Shown here piece by piece: positions 13,181-27,981 of a stretch of DNA of 64,000 nt (positions are counted from its first letter, which is position 1; each line of letters starts with the position of its first letter). The stretch is from assembly GCA_030141605.1 (NCBI GenBank), contig JAQGDQ010000174.1, forward strand, positions 310,001-374,000. Reading direction: 5' to 3'. The notes below the pieces were generated by a model. The model was not told the origin of the DNA. It was given only the letters and a program-made list of their open reading frames with translations, and made no database searches. The position numbers and the translations under genes were made by a program. Source of the DNA: Tubiluchus corallicola (Eukaryota; Priapulida; Priapulimorpha; Priapulimorphida; Tubiluchidae).

Positions 13181-15283
13181 TTTAAGAGGAGTATCATTAA
13201 GTCAAAATATGGGCCAAATCCAGGGTTTGCAGAATTTACCATTTATAAGCATGCGTTTGTCTTTGTTGTATGCTAATGATAACAGGTGGAATAAGGTAAC
13301 AGATGAAATTCGTGGTTTTTACCGTTCTTGCTGCTGCTCTGTATGATTTTAATCCCGTTGCTCTCGAAAGCTGCGGCGTTACCGGAGTATTCCTGAAAAT
13401 CCTGGAACTGCTTTGATGCAAATTCCCTCCCCCACTTCTGTACTGCAGATTTACTCTACTGCTCATGATTGCTGGAGGCATTGAATTGACACTTCACGTA
13501 TTTTAGCCACAAATCGAAAAAAACGCACTCCAAACCTGAATGAAAAGATTATTTAGGTTGATGAGACGTCATTATGATAAAGTGCCGTTGCAGATGACGT
13601 CATATTACGTCATGGATCATCAGAACTGTCAGCACACAGTGAACAATGTAAGTACGTCGCATGTATGTAACTGTAATTATAGGTGCTCAGGTCGTGTCAA
13701 TCGTATGCATCGTGTCATCTGAAATAACTTTTTCAGTATAAATGAGTAAACAGTCGTCAATTAAGTCTCTACGCTAATATTTAGTTATCACAAATATTTA
13801 GATAATTATTGTAGGTAACGAGACGTCTATTTTTTGACTATTTGTAAAATAATGTAGGATCTGAAATAACATACTCGTTGAAATCGTTCACAAACACAAG
13901 AGAATAAATTTGTTGAACCACTTTTGACGAAACACGCCTGTTTATTTCTTTAATAATGAATGCCACCAGGACCAAACGCATCCTACATCATTTTGAGGAT
14001 AAGAACTTGCTAAGTCACGTATTTCACTAACTTCACTAAAGTCTTCGCACTTAACTTGCTTTTTCACAACTTGCGACACAAAAGTGCGGAATTTCTCGTA
14101 TCAAACAATTAAACATAATGAAAACTACCTCACTCAGGTTTTTGCAAGCTAAACTAGACCACGGTAAATGGTTTAAGAAAAACAATTAATGACCTGCCTT
14201 CTTGGCTTCAAATATGCTGTAAAGCGAAGCCACTTAGGAGTCATTAGCTCAGCTGGTCTTCAAGCGAACAGACTACAAAGAAAACTGCAGCAATATAGTT
14301 GCAAACTTCTGCACGTATATTTGAAGGGAGTTCTGTTTTAGTGTTTGGTACAACGAAGGGCCATGTGTGCATTTGTAAATACGCATGCAGTATGTTAGCC
14401 GTTACGTGTCTGTAACAGTTTCCTCACCGCAGAAGTCTCGTAAATCAACTTTAACTACATATTTGCTACACAAAGTTCTCTTGTGAGCTCTTCCTCAATC
14501 TACGATATCGTGTCACTGCAAATTTTTAGAAGGAACTGTTGAAGCCACTGTCCTAGTTCAAATTGCCTGTTTGAAGGAAAGAACGGGTCATATATATATA
14601 ATAAACTCAACGTGCTAAATGACCGTATGTTATTTAATATAACTAATAAATATATCGTCTTCACTTAAACTTAAAAAAATATAAAAAAACATAACAAAGA
14701 AATTTGAAAGAAATTGTCTATAAACCATAAAATTAATTTATAATATCCCTCTATAAGAATGACTTTTCAGCCATTCACTGAAAATCTTTACATAACTGGT
14801 GGACTTCGTGGCTTTTCGTAAGCACATCGTGGCTTTCCGTAAGTGCGCGCTCCTCTTTAAACTGGTTCAGACATCTGACCTATCATTGCACAGTACTTCC
14901 CGTGTACAGTACCGGCAACTTCATGCCAAATCTTGTTTTATTTCGTTTTCAATCTTCGTTTTCAAGATATGCTGCTTTGTCAAAGACAAACAGACACGCA
15001 TGCGCAATCATAGATTCTAAATTCGCGATTGGAGGTCCGTCGACATTGCCGCATTGGTAAATAATAAAAAGTTGCTTTTGCATACGTATATAATATTGCA
15101 GTTTTGTTACCTAAACATACAAATGTAATATTTTCATAACATAATTGAATCGTATAATAAAATACGTATAATTTAATTTAAATTTAATAATACTTTCTGC
15201 GTTGTAAGCAAAACAATGAAAATTTTAGGCGGTACTTATATACTTTTACGTTCGTGTTGACAAACATCCTGGTTTAGCTGTCA
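13181..15283. other. Spacer upstream of the ShKT gene
   Basis: A minus-strand frame at 13236-13481 (true ATG, 81 codons) is Arg/Ser-rich and could splice at a GTAAAA near 13325, but no second exon was found. A tRNA A-box-like string TAGCTCAGCTGG occurs at 14245-14256 without a B box. Short near-duplicate CGTGGCTTTCCGTAAG strings occur at 14808-14840. Nothing here is supported as a gene. Confidence 0.4.
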
Positions 15284-15293
15284 TATATATAAG
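15284..15293 (+). promoter_or_regulatory. Candidate TATA box of the ShKT gene
   Basis: TATATATAAG followed by a GC-richer stretch, 260 bp upstream of the start codon. Transcription would begin near 15314. Several out-of-frame ATGs lie between there and 15553, so the leader is probably removed by splicing at the acceptor ending at 15552. Confidence 0.4.
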
Positions 15294-15552
15294 CCTGTGT
15301 GCCTGAAATAGAAGAAATTTGTAGCAGACTCAATTTTGTTACAAGGGTGTTCGTTGTTTTTATGAATGAGTGAAATTTTTGACAGCTTTCAAATAGCTTG
15401 CAAAAGATAAACGTAGGATATCGCAATTAAAATTTTAATTGCATTAGTAAATTGGCCTACATCGCAAGTACTTTCATTTAATGAATGTTCTATAATCATA
15501 TATTTATATACTAGATTATAATTTATCTTGCTAACTTGTTGTTTCATTATAG

Positions 15553-18784
<3,232 letters not shown>

Positions 18785-18796
18785 TAGACTTCGAAG

Positions 18797-18802
18797 AATA
18801 AA
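18797..18802 (+). terminator. Poly(A) signal of the ShKT gene
   Basis: AATAAA 13 nt after the stop codon; this implies a very short 3' UTR. Confidence 0.45.
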
Positions 18803-19147
18803 ACAAAAACCAAAACTGATTCTCAGATTACGACAATCATTGGCAGAATATGCACCCGAGGTCCGCTATTGTTGGTCAAGAATAATTTGCGATAATTTTT
18901 TGGACGTTAGAAGCTTCTTATTGACAATATCCACCAATTCAGGAGCTCCAACGCCCAAGACTGATGATTCTCCCTTTGATTGATAAATTAACTGCCCCTC
19001 TATTTTTGTATTACACTATCCAGAAAAGATGCGGATTATGTACACGCTTGGCACATTAATTAAACAAATGCATCAAAAAAGAACGAAAAGACTTGTTTTT
19101 TCTTATGTTTCAAAACACTTTCATTTTAATCACACCTATAATTTTCG

Positions 19148-19148
<1 letters not shown>

Positions 19149-19188
<40 letters not shown>
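19149..19188. repeat. (TA)n microsatellite
   Basis: Twenty uninterrupted TA units. The flanking 18803-19148 and 19189-19763 hold no recognisable gene. Confidence 0.95.
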
Positions 19189-19190
<2 letters not shown>

Positions 19191-19763
19191 ATGGCCTCGT
19201 GATTCTTTATCAGTTTCTCCACTCGTTTCAACATGAAATCTATTAAATTTTGGCAGTTTGCAGAAATTTGGTCGTTGCACCACATCTGGATGATGATGTG
19301 AAAAATGCTCACTTTTTCAGAAGTTTGTGGGAGAAACATCGGCCTGGTTTTCAATTTGTTGATTAGAATTAAACAAATACGTGGGAATGTACATAGTCTA
19401 ATTTGTTTTTATAGAAAAAGGTGCATAACGCTTAAGTTTACGAGTTGTTAATTAAAATGGTTGGCTGCTATTGATATATATAATTTAGATTAATTCTTGA
19501 CTTTTAATAAAAACCGCACAACTATTTGATTAAAAGAGTAGCCACCCAAAATATAATTTACTGCAACTTACATGATTTGGGGCATTTACATTATTACTTT
19601 CTACCACAACAGGAGAACCAATCATAGGTAATTTATCTTTATTCGCTTTATCTCATAGTTAATACAACAAACACAGAGTACCAATGCTAGATATATAACG
19701 CGCAAATCAGCACATAACTATAAAAAAACTGTTGAAAAGAGGAAAAAAATAACCTAACGAATT

Positions 19764-19817
19764 AGGTGGATCATATGACGTTTGCTTGTAGGAATAGCAA
19801 GCGTCAAATGGTCACCT
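19764..19817. other. Imperfect hairpin, possible small-RNA precursor or MITE relic
   Basis: Arms of about 22 nt (AGGTGGATCATATGACGTTT and its near reverse complement) flank a 9-nt loop, with only a few mismatches and one bulge. It could be a miRNA-like foldback or the remains of a small inverted-repeat element. Nothing here shows transcription. Confidence 0.3.
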
Positions 19818-19934
19818 GTTCAAGGGTGACGAAGGAATTTATAACTTTAGAATGAAGCGCGTATAAATAATTAAAGGTTAACCTAATTGAACGACTCTAG
19901 GTAGATTTGCAAAGGTTGTAGGAACCGGAATAAA

Positions 19935-20345
19935 CTAGTTTGCAATACTGTAAATGAAAGGTCTAATAGCAGAGTAGAACTCAATCACGGGAATCCGTGA
20001 CAGATGACATCTATCAGCTTCTGTCTGATGGTACAGTCTGACTCTCGCAAGCGCAACTTGACAATCAACCACAAGTTTTCAATTGGGTTTAAATCCGAAG
20101 AGTTCCCGAGCCAGAAAACTTTAATTTCCTCGTTTTTAAAGAAATTTTTGACGACTTTACCCGTGGAACATCAGAGAACGTCTCCCTGAATCCTTCTTCT
20201 TGTCAGAATCCAAAATACTGTTGCGATCGCATCATGCCAGAAACAATATGCGAATTAGGGACAATTCACAGCAGAAATACCGTTTAGTGGATTTGTTAAC
20301 GCGCAAGTCCCCAGTTCACGGCTGGAAAATACCATAAAGGGTGGG
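19935..20345 (-). mobile_element. Tc1/mariner-type transposase remnant
   Basis: Minus-strand translation across 20040-20170 reads KVVKNFFKNEEIKVFW, then SSDLNPIENLWLIVKLRLR. This is the conserved C-terminal DDE region of Tc1-like transposases (normally W-G-SPDLNPIEN-W). Upstream codons drift between frames and include stops, with a weak match to the preceding catalytic block. It is a dead fragment; no terminal inverted repeats were found. Confidence 0.75.
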
Positions 20346-21056
20346 AAGGAAACGTTAAAATCTGTTAGTGGTTTAATTAATTTGCACAAGGCTGTACGTC
20401 TCGTTCTGCTCATTCTACTTCATTGTCATTCAAAATGCGAGTATTTACACAACAAAGTTCATTTGCGGTCTGTTGTCATGTTCACGGGGTGGTGCGAAGT
20501 TAAAAATTACAATATGTTCACATCGGGGTTGCAAATTTTATATGATGACTTTGCATACGAACGTAATTATTTATACATTCAATTATTATAATGTGCATCG
20601 CGTACTAGGTTACTCAGTACCTCACAAATGGTGATGCGTTTGTCACCATTTAATATTCATTCATCACTGCTGATCTGCTTTGCAGATTATTTGTGATGTA
20701 AATGTGAAACAAAGTTAATTGTCGAATTTGAGTAATAACAATAACTCTATGCAATGCAGATTTTATTATTATACGACTATGGTCCATGACTGTATTCTAA
20801 CCGTTGTCTCTAAATCTTTTATATATAAATTTTTCCCCTTTATTGTGAATGATGTCCATAAAAATGACAAAACTAATAACCTAATTAACTGCAGCAGAAA
20901 CAGCGGGAAATTATACTTGCTATTGTCACGATTAAAAATTTAAAATTACAACATTATTTAAATTAGTCGTACGCCTATGAGTTGTAAAGAAAAACAAGAT
21001 TTTTAATTTAGTCGTATATCATTTAGTTGTCATTGTAAAACAATGTAAATGATCCA
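20346..21056. other. Spacer, no gene seen
   Basis: Short unrecognised frames only. A 9-bp inverted repeat AAATGGTGA with an 8-nt loop occurs near 20626-20651. Confidence 0.5.
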
Positions 21057-21262
21057 CGTTGTTGTTGCTGTTGTTGTTGTTGTTGTTACTGCTGCTGCTC
21101 AACTACTGCAGTAGCTGCTGCTGCTACAGTAACAACAACAATAACAAAAACAACAATAACAGCAACTGCAATGTTATCCACTACCACTACCACTAATACT
21201 AATACTGATGATGATCATATGATGGTGACGATGATAATGGCGACGACGATGACGATTAATTT
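21057..21262. repeat. Palindromic trinucleotide tract (GTT/GCT ... AAC) plus CAC/GAC/GAT repeats
   Basis: GTT and GCT units run into a central CTACTGCAGTAG palindrome. They are mirrored by GCT and AAC units, so about 100 bp can fold into one imperfect hairpin. Beyond it come CACTAC, TAATAC, GATGAT and GACGAC runs. It is non-coding in every frame considered. Confidence 0.85.
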
Positions 21263-23537
21263 TTGGAGGGCTAACTTCACAACTGTGACATTTAAACCGG
21301 CATTTCATGATATTAAAGGACATTGATGTGAATAAAAACCTTATTTCAAAGTAAAAACTACACTGACAGTTTTTCTTCTCCTACAAATTAAATCCTGGAT
21401 TTAGTTCACTGTAAAACACATAATATCATAATTATAGTTGTCTTAATATAGAGCTAAATTAATTCCAGATCTTTGGAGAGATGATAATTACGTCAATTTA
21501 GAATTTGCTAGGCTATTTTCTGTAATGGTGGAGCTTATTTTGTTCTTTAAAATATGCTCAATATAACGTCGTCAGTCACACGAAGTGCTAAACGACTTGT
21601 TTGGTGCAAGTCATTGTAAACAAATATCACAACAGAATATGAACTTTTCTAACAGTATACAACAAAACAAGAATTTTAAGTAGCATAGATGCTAGCTAAA
21701 CGCTATTGTATTATAATTATTGACATCCGTTTACCAGCTAACATTACAACACCAATAGCTACATGCCATACACACACTATACTGAAATACATGGAACTGC
21801 ACAAATAACAGTGTAGCCATATAAATCAAAAGTTATATTGGTAAGTTAGCATAGTAATAGAAATTATCTCTGCTACAGATTTTAATAGTAGAATAGAATT
21901 GGTATTCTCATTATGTTAAGCTTATATCAACTTGTATAACTATAATGCTGTTGTTAGCTTTGATAAGGAATGCTAACAGCCAACAACCAAGTAGGTCTAT
22001 GGAACAAATTGCTAACCAAAGGAGCAAAACAATTATTATGCAGTTATAACATATACAGACAGTATAACCACTGGGGCAGCGTATATCACAGGCTTTTTGC
22101 ACACTAACTCCAAGCCAAACAGATATCACAAGCGTTCATTCATTATTGAAAAGAACACAATACAAGGAGAACAGTGTTTTACACCCGTTAAAAACACACA
22201 GAAACATACAAAATGTTACAGACCTAATCCTGCTGGCCAAGTTTTGATTGGCTAAGTAACTTTGAGCACCCAGTCAACATGTGTCTAAATCTCAACTTTA
22301 TGTAAAAATTCACCACCCCACAGTTATTAACAAAACATAGACAATTAATAGGGCGGCTTCTAATCTCGAAAAGGTTCAGGCCACCTCCATTAACAGCATT
22401 TTAGCCATAGTGGCATTATACACAGCAACAGTTCACACACTTAAAACAGTAAAATGCTGTTAAAGCTATAGAGTTAGTTAGTCCTGTTTACACAGCATTA
22501 AAAATGAGCAAACAAGTCTTTATGTACTGGGCACATAGGTAATTACCACTAATAAAAAGACATACAAACTGCCATCAAAAGCTCTTTTGGCAGCAAATGC
22601 TGTGAATAAAAGGTATTCTATGAACTTTTAACAGAAACACTTTGTACTCCTATTTACAACTTTTGATCTGTCTGGCATGAACGCAAGTACATATAATTAC
22701 TATAACATTAATATCCGGGCAACATAAAGTCACAAGATAAGCTCATTTTATAATAATGATCATTATTTCATTATTATCACAGAAATTTGGAAGATAAATC
22801 AATTCAAGCATCAGCAGACCTACCCTAACAAGACAACAGAAGATAACAAAATGAAATATAGCACAAATTTGTAAATCATTATGTGTTTATTTATTTGTTA
22901 AAGGAAGTTAAATTACTACTTAGTGACATACATATAATAACATTATACTTGAAGTACATTGCAAAATTAGAACATTCAAAATGCCAAAAAAGACATATTA
23001 ATGCAAAAGCAGTGAACGGACATCGTGAAACAATTTATCGTGTGGATCCAAACCTTGAAATTTTGTGTCTGGGTATCCCGAGTTTAAGAATTATTTTAAC
23101 TAGTTTTTAGCATACTCCAAATAATTTCTAACTGCTTTGATGAAAAATCCATTAGCTTATACATTAATGATACAAGCAGCAAGAATACTATCCATACACT
23201 ACACCCAGTAAAAATTACTGACGAGAAGACAAACACAGAATCATTGATATGCAAGCATAAATAATTACCTGTAGGTATGTAAAAGGATAACTAGTTTTTC
23301 TACCAGTATTTGCCGAACAAATTGCAGATATTCATTCATAACATGATTTCTATTACACAAGAATATCAGAAGACAACAAATAAAAATAAAATATAAAATT
23401 CACAACCTATAAAAAGTAAATGTGCCTTTGGAAAAGCTAATACTCAGTTATTTTGCCATATATCACAAAATAATTGTACATTGTTAAGTACCTAATATAA
23501 ACCACTACATGTAATTTGCATAACAGACTAATACCTT
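21263..23537. other. AT-rich spacer; part may be GRTP1 3' flank
   Basis: No supported gene. A perfect 14-bp inverted repeat TTAACAGCATTTTA flanks a 46-nt loop at 22390-22463. Frames at 21911-22129 (minus) and 22883-23110 (plus) are unrecognised. Confidence 0.5.
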
Positions 23538-23562
23538 TTTATTGATTTATGATTTGTTTATT
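23538..23562 (-). terminator. Candidate GRTP1 poly(A) signals
   Basis: Two minus-strand AATAAA motifs (23538-23543, 23557-23562) about 420-440 nt past the stop codon. They would place the GA/CT microsatellite inside the 3' UTR. Confidence 0.35.
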
Positions 23563-23650
23563 ATTACATTTAATATTAATTACTACCACACTCTGCTGCA
23601 CCATTGTCTCTTTATGTAAAAGACGCATACAACATCAGCGAGAGAGATAT

Positions 23651-23793
<143 letters not shown>

Positions 23794-23977
23794 ACTGTTT
23801 CTGATGTTGCCGGCAGAACTCTCTACATCAGGAAACAGTACTATGGATTAATGCACTAATGTAATGTAATGATGCACTAATTCATTATGCATAAGAATAA
23901 TCGTAAATATGGCTAAATGTCTGAGCAGATACTATTATTGGCTAGACTAGGCTACACGTCAACTCAGTACATATTTT

Positions 23978-24982
23978 TCACTTTCTTTCCTCATTTTCTA
24001 CTTGTTTATTACATTTAATGCGTAATTTATCTATAAGTGACATTGGAAAAGATCCGGGGACCTTAAAGATCTCTTCCATAAACTCGTGACAATAGGTGTT
24101 TGCTTTGTCTTCTGTGATAATCTTAAACAAATCCATGACATTAGCCAAGTTTGTGCACTGTGCAAACCGTTGACGATTCTTTATAATTAATGTAATACCA
24201 ACGCGGAAGATGATTTTAGATCCTTCATAAAATAGGCAATCCCAAATTCTCAACACTGTTTCAACAGGAAAAACATCAATGTAACAGCAAATAAACCACT
24301 TTGTCGTAAACAAATCAAAAGTAACACCAATCTTTTGAAAGACGCTGTAGACCTCAGGACATTTGACCTTGACCAGATGCATTAACACTCTTGAATCAGT
24401 TTTGAAGCCAATGAGACTAGGAGAATAGTAGCCTTCTGGAAGAATATTAGTCACCAAACGATCTAAAAGCCAAAACACCTTTTCCTCATCCTTCACAATC
24501 AAGAGAAGAAGCCCTACAATGAAGTTCAATCCCTGGCAATAGCCAATTTCTTTTCGATGATGTGCAAATGCTACCAAGACGTTCAGGAGTGGCTTTCTTT
24601 TTCCTTCGGGTGCATCTGCAAAGTATATGTTCTCCGGGAATGTTCTATGTATATCTGTTGTTATTATCTCAACGACTTTATCATCCTTTGGTCCGGCTAG
24701 TAGCTCCTTGTACAGGCCTGAATTTGCCGACATTTGATCAATGGCACCACTAATAATCATCCATACTGTACTCCGATGTTCACTAGGAATGCCCTTCCGT
24801 ATATACTTTTTAACCTTCAATGACTTTTTCAGAGTATTTTCCATCAATGGTTCCCATTTCTTTGCCCGTTCGACAAGTACAGATAAGTAACGTGACATGA
24901 ATTCTTCGTATGTCTCGTAATCAAAATCTTCTGGTCGTTCAAAGCCATATCCATCAACCCGAGCTTGCACCGAAGCAGCCAT
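23978..24982 (-). CDS. GRTP1: GRTP1-type TBC-domain RabGAP (334 aa, intronless)
   Basis: TBC proteins stimulate GTP hydrolysis by Rab GTPases on endomembranes with a dual finger. Both fingers are present: the arginine finger in IITTDIHRTFPEN (Arg113) and the glutamine finger in IGYCQGLNF (Gln150). The domain starts at RKGIPSEHR (residues 62-70) and includes FTTKWFICCYIDVFPVETVL and RIWD (about 225-248). Length and collinearity fit growth hormone-regulated TBC protein 1, about 336 aa in human. No intron interrupts the frame, whereas the vertebrate gene has several, so a retrocopy or intron loss is possible. The frame is intact with no decay. A splice-acceptor-like TTCTGTAATTTTTGTAG ends 21 nt upstream of the ATG (25004-25005), so the 5' leader is probably spliced in cis or trans. 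The Rab substrate cannot be read from sequence. Confidence 0.9.
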   Translation of the reverse strand: MAASVQARVDGYGFERPEDFDYETYEEFMSRYLSVLVERAKKWEPLMENTLKKSLKVKKYIRKGIPSEHRSTVWMIISGAIDQMSANSGLYKELLAGPKDDKVVEIITTDIHRTFPENIYFADAPEGKRKPLLNVLVAFAHHRKEIGYCQGLNFIVGLLLLIVKDEEKVFWLLDRLVTNILPEGYYSPSLIGFKTDSRVLMHLVKVKCPEVYSVFQKIGVTFDLFTTKWFICCYIDVFPVETVLRIWDCLFYEGSKIIFRVGITLIIKNRQRFAQCTNLANVMDLFKIITEDKANTYCHEFMEEIFKVPGSFPMSLIDKLRIKCNKQVENEERK

Positions 24983-25003
24983 CTTTCAGGCATCAACTGT
25001 CAG

Positions 25004-25020
25004 CTACAAAAATTACAGAA
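25004..25020 (-). promoter_or_regulatory. Splice acceptor in the GRTP1 leader
   Basis: On the minus strand a T-rich tract ends in TTGTAG 21 nt before the ATG. No start codon or TATA box is obvious further upstream, which fits a 5' UTR intron or a trans-splice site. Confidence 0.4.
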
Positions 25021-26147
25021 AACACATGCAAAGCATTCAAATGTAGTAACATGCACACCGTTTTTTGTTTCTATCTTTTGAGAGTAGTTTCCTAAAAAAT
25101 GACAAAACTTTTTTTACAATTTCTATTTAGCACAACTTACTCCAGTAAAAAAATACAATACAGGTAAGTGATGAATGGTTTATGTAAAGTAAGCCTATCT
25201 GTTGCAGAAATATAAGTTTGACATATTTTTAAATTTAGTTTAGTTAGAAAACTAGTATATTATTTGATAATAGGGACAAAAAAATTAACTACAACACCGA
25301 GAACGAAATACCCATTAAAATCTGGATTAAGAGTAAGTTTTTACACTTGCAACAATATTGTTATTTTTATAATTTAATTGCAAAAATCTCCTGTTCAAGT
25401 GCTTTACTATTTTACTTAGGTACAGCCGATTTGTTGAATAACTTCTATGGGGATACTCGACCTCACGGAAGTTCACGCCCTTGTTTTCATAGTTTCCCAT
25501 ACTGACACTTCTGCTTTATGCTGTTTACTATGCAAAGCTGTTGAACTAACAGTTATTAAAATTATATTAGTTTGGTGCTGGATCACTTATGCTGCGGCAT
25601 TCCTTTAAGCGTTGAGATCGGGTGCCGAATTTTTAAGGTGAAAAACTTTGTCTCTGGCAACAGACCTTTAAAAGTGAAATTTCGAATTCCTGTGCCAGAA
25701 CTTTAAGGCAAAAAAGTGTAGATTCAGAACCTGACTTCTAGCCACGTTGTTTTTTTTATTACTTTCACAGGTTTAATCCATCCACACAAATGATAAAGAC
25801 AGAAGTATTTTCACAAACGAAAGTATAAAAACGTGTACAGCTATAAACCGGTAAAAATGAATCGCATCAGAGGAAACATACAAAGTATCTCAGAAATCGA
25901 TGTTGGTACGACCTGACTCTTAGTCAGAACTACCAGGTTGCCGGCCCACATTCCGCTATATATATCAATTATCATGCTACCACAGACTAAGAAATATCTG
26001 CATAAACGTTTCATTAGTCATGTTCTTTTACCTTTATCTTTAAGCTTTGCCTTATCTTTAGTCTTTTCTATTTTTTATAATCAAAAGACAGTTACTTTCG
26101 TATTCCGATTCAGGGTATGATTTTTTAATAGTTCTATAGCAATTAGC
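25021..26147. other. Region between GRTP1 and a hAT-like fragment, no gene
   Basis: Presumably contains the GRTP1 promoter or outron. No coding or repeat structure recognised. Confidence 0.5.
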
Positions 26148-26394
26148 CAGGGCCGGTTTTAGAAATATGAAAGATCTTTTTAAGTCGCAGTGACCACAGA
26201 TTTCGGTTTCAGTACGCGACTTGGATGTTTTGCTAGGTTGTTGAATAATTTCTTGAATAATAACTAGTATTATAATAAATTATTCGTGTATAAATAATTA
26301 TGAAGGCTGGCGCATGTCTATTTCTATGGTCTGTTGCAGCCCGCAGGTAATAACACTGCCTCAGAGCACCAGAGTAGCATGTTGGGGGCCCCTG
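26148..26394. mobile_element. Possible hAT-type MITE relic
   Basis: The left end reads CAGGGCCGG and the right end GGGGGCCCCTG, the CAGGG...CCCTG termini and GGCC-rich ends typical of a common hAT MITE class. No target-site duplication was found and the interior is unrecognised, so this is weaker than the copy at 37011. Confidence 0.4.
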
Positions 26395-27427
26395 GAAATT
26401 AATCCATTAAAACCTTAACATCTAAACGTTTTACCTGAGAATTTTATAATCAGTTATAAAACTACTAGTTGCTAATTTGATCTTGTGTTTGCTTTTTTGT
26501 GTAACTTCACGCTTACAAAAAGCTATTTGATAAATGTCATAATGGGTTAGTTTGATATTCTTAGTGGAACTTCTTGACCAAGAGTTACAACAGGGCCTTC
26601 GAACCCGCAGAGCTTAAAGGTGCACGCTCATTTGCACCACTGTGCAGAGCCCTTTTTTCACGAACACATAGAAGGCACATGAGATCTTCTCAAAATGCAA
26701 AACTTTGTGACTTCCTTTTGAGTATAATATTGCTTGCTGCTTCTGAAACATTAAACATCTGTTATGTAATCTTGTACAGTGACTATTATGCTTATTCATT
26801 TGTTTTGATTTTGAGTTTGAGTTTGGGTCTTGAGTTTGACATTGTGCACACGCAAAATTAATAAACAGGTGTGTCAGTTTTATAAGAGCAGAAGATTATA
26901 CATAATGATAATTACATTTCTCTTCACTTAGATCTTTTTTCAATTATTGCTTTTCACCCAGCACATTTTAGTAGTTCTAATTTTTATAACAGACTTTCTT
27001 GAGTTTTTTTTGACGTTGACTCGATAATTTGCTCAATCTATACTTTGTGTTATTTTCAAAATTCCATGTTGCGCTCTTTTTAACTTAACAGCCATGTACG
27101 CACATCTGAAACAGACGTTTTCAGAATCAGTAAACAGCATAAAACGTAGTTCTTATTAGGAAATCATTACTCATTAACATTAGGTCATTGTTTCATACTG
27201 AGTATAAAATTACACTACTTGCCTATACTGTCTTTTATGTTGATTCCTTCGTATTTTTTCAAGTAGGCTTTTTAACCTTGAGATAATTGAGATAATAACA
27301 GATAAATGGCTTGAGATAATAAGTAATTTATATGTGATGATTTGATTCCAAGGTATGTTTACTTTGTCAATGCTAATTAATTAATTAATGTGCTGTTACT
27401 ATTGTAATGCGTAGTTATTGTTGTTTT
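26395..27427. other. Spacer, no gene seen
   Basis: AT-rich, with short frames only (26574-26861 plus is the longest, unrecognised and without a good ATG context). Confidence 0.5.
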
Positions 27428-27477
27428 TGTTGGTGTTGTTGTTGTTGTTGTTCTTCTTCTTCTTCTTCTTCTTCTTC

Positions 27478-27559
<82 letters not shown>
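27428..27559. repeat. Compound (GTT)(CTT)(ATT) microsatellite
   Basis: Short GTT and CTT runs lead into a longer ATT run. The poly-Leu/Phe frame over it is an artefact. Confidence 0.95.
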
Positions 27560-27560
<1 letters not shown>

Positions 27561-27654
27561 TTTGTTGCAGGAAGCTACTCAAACTAGGGAACATCGGCAA
27601 TTGGGAACGTTGGTAATGGCAAGTTTTTAGTAACTCTTAATAGTTCTGATTTAA

Positions 27655-27981
27655 CTAACTTTTTATTTCGGTGTCTTTCGTAGTAATATGCCAATTAACT
27701 GTGTTTTGCGAAATGTTTTTCCCGTTGTGCACGTATGTTTTTTTTTTGTACAAAATGAACTTGAATTGATCGGAAAAACTGAGATTTGAGGCACGGTGCG
27801 TTATGCAACGTAGATTTGTCACGAAACTAACGAAAGAAGTATGGTTATAACGGACATTTTCTTTTTCGTGCGTTTCATTTTCGTTGTTTTCACGTTTTAA
27901 GATTGTAACTTGTGTCGTTACAACAGAGAAGTAGAACAACAGTATAAACATTGTCAGTAACGCCATGTAATACTGTCTCAT
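27655..27981 (-). CDS. Unrecognised 108-aa ORF with signal-peptide-like start
   Basis: A true ATG opens a frame starting MRQYYMALLTMFILLFYFSV, a good N-terminal hydrophobic segment followed by VTTQ. A polar Asn/Lys/Thr-rich body follows, with several N-x-S/T sites and a single Cys, and it ends at TAG. Codon use is mixed and includes CpG codons, unlike the flanking AT-rich spacer. In DNA this AT-rich a few frames of this length are expected by chance in 64 kb, so the signal-like start is the only real support. It might also be a first exon of a longer extracellular protein. No family recognised. Confidence 0.3.
   Translation of the reverse strand: MRQYYMALLTMFILLFYFSVVTTQVTILKRENNENETHEKENVRYNHTSFVSFVTNLRCITHRASNLSFSDQFKFILYKKKTYVHNGKNISQNTVNWHITTKDTEIKS

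Noticed and set aside
14245-14256. tRNA A-box string TAGCTCAGCTGG, possible tRNA or SINE head
   Set aside because: No B box (GGTTCRANNCC) follows at the needed distance and no cloverleaf can be drawn.
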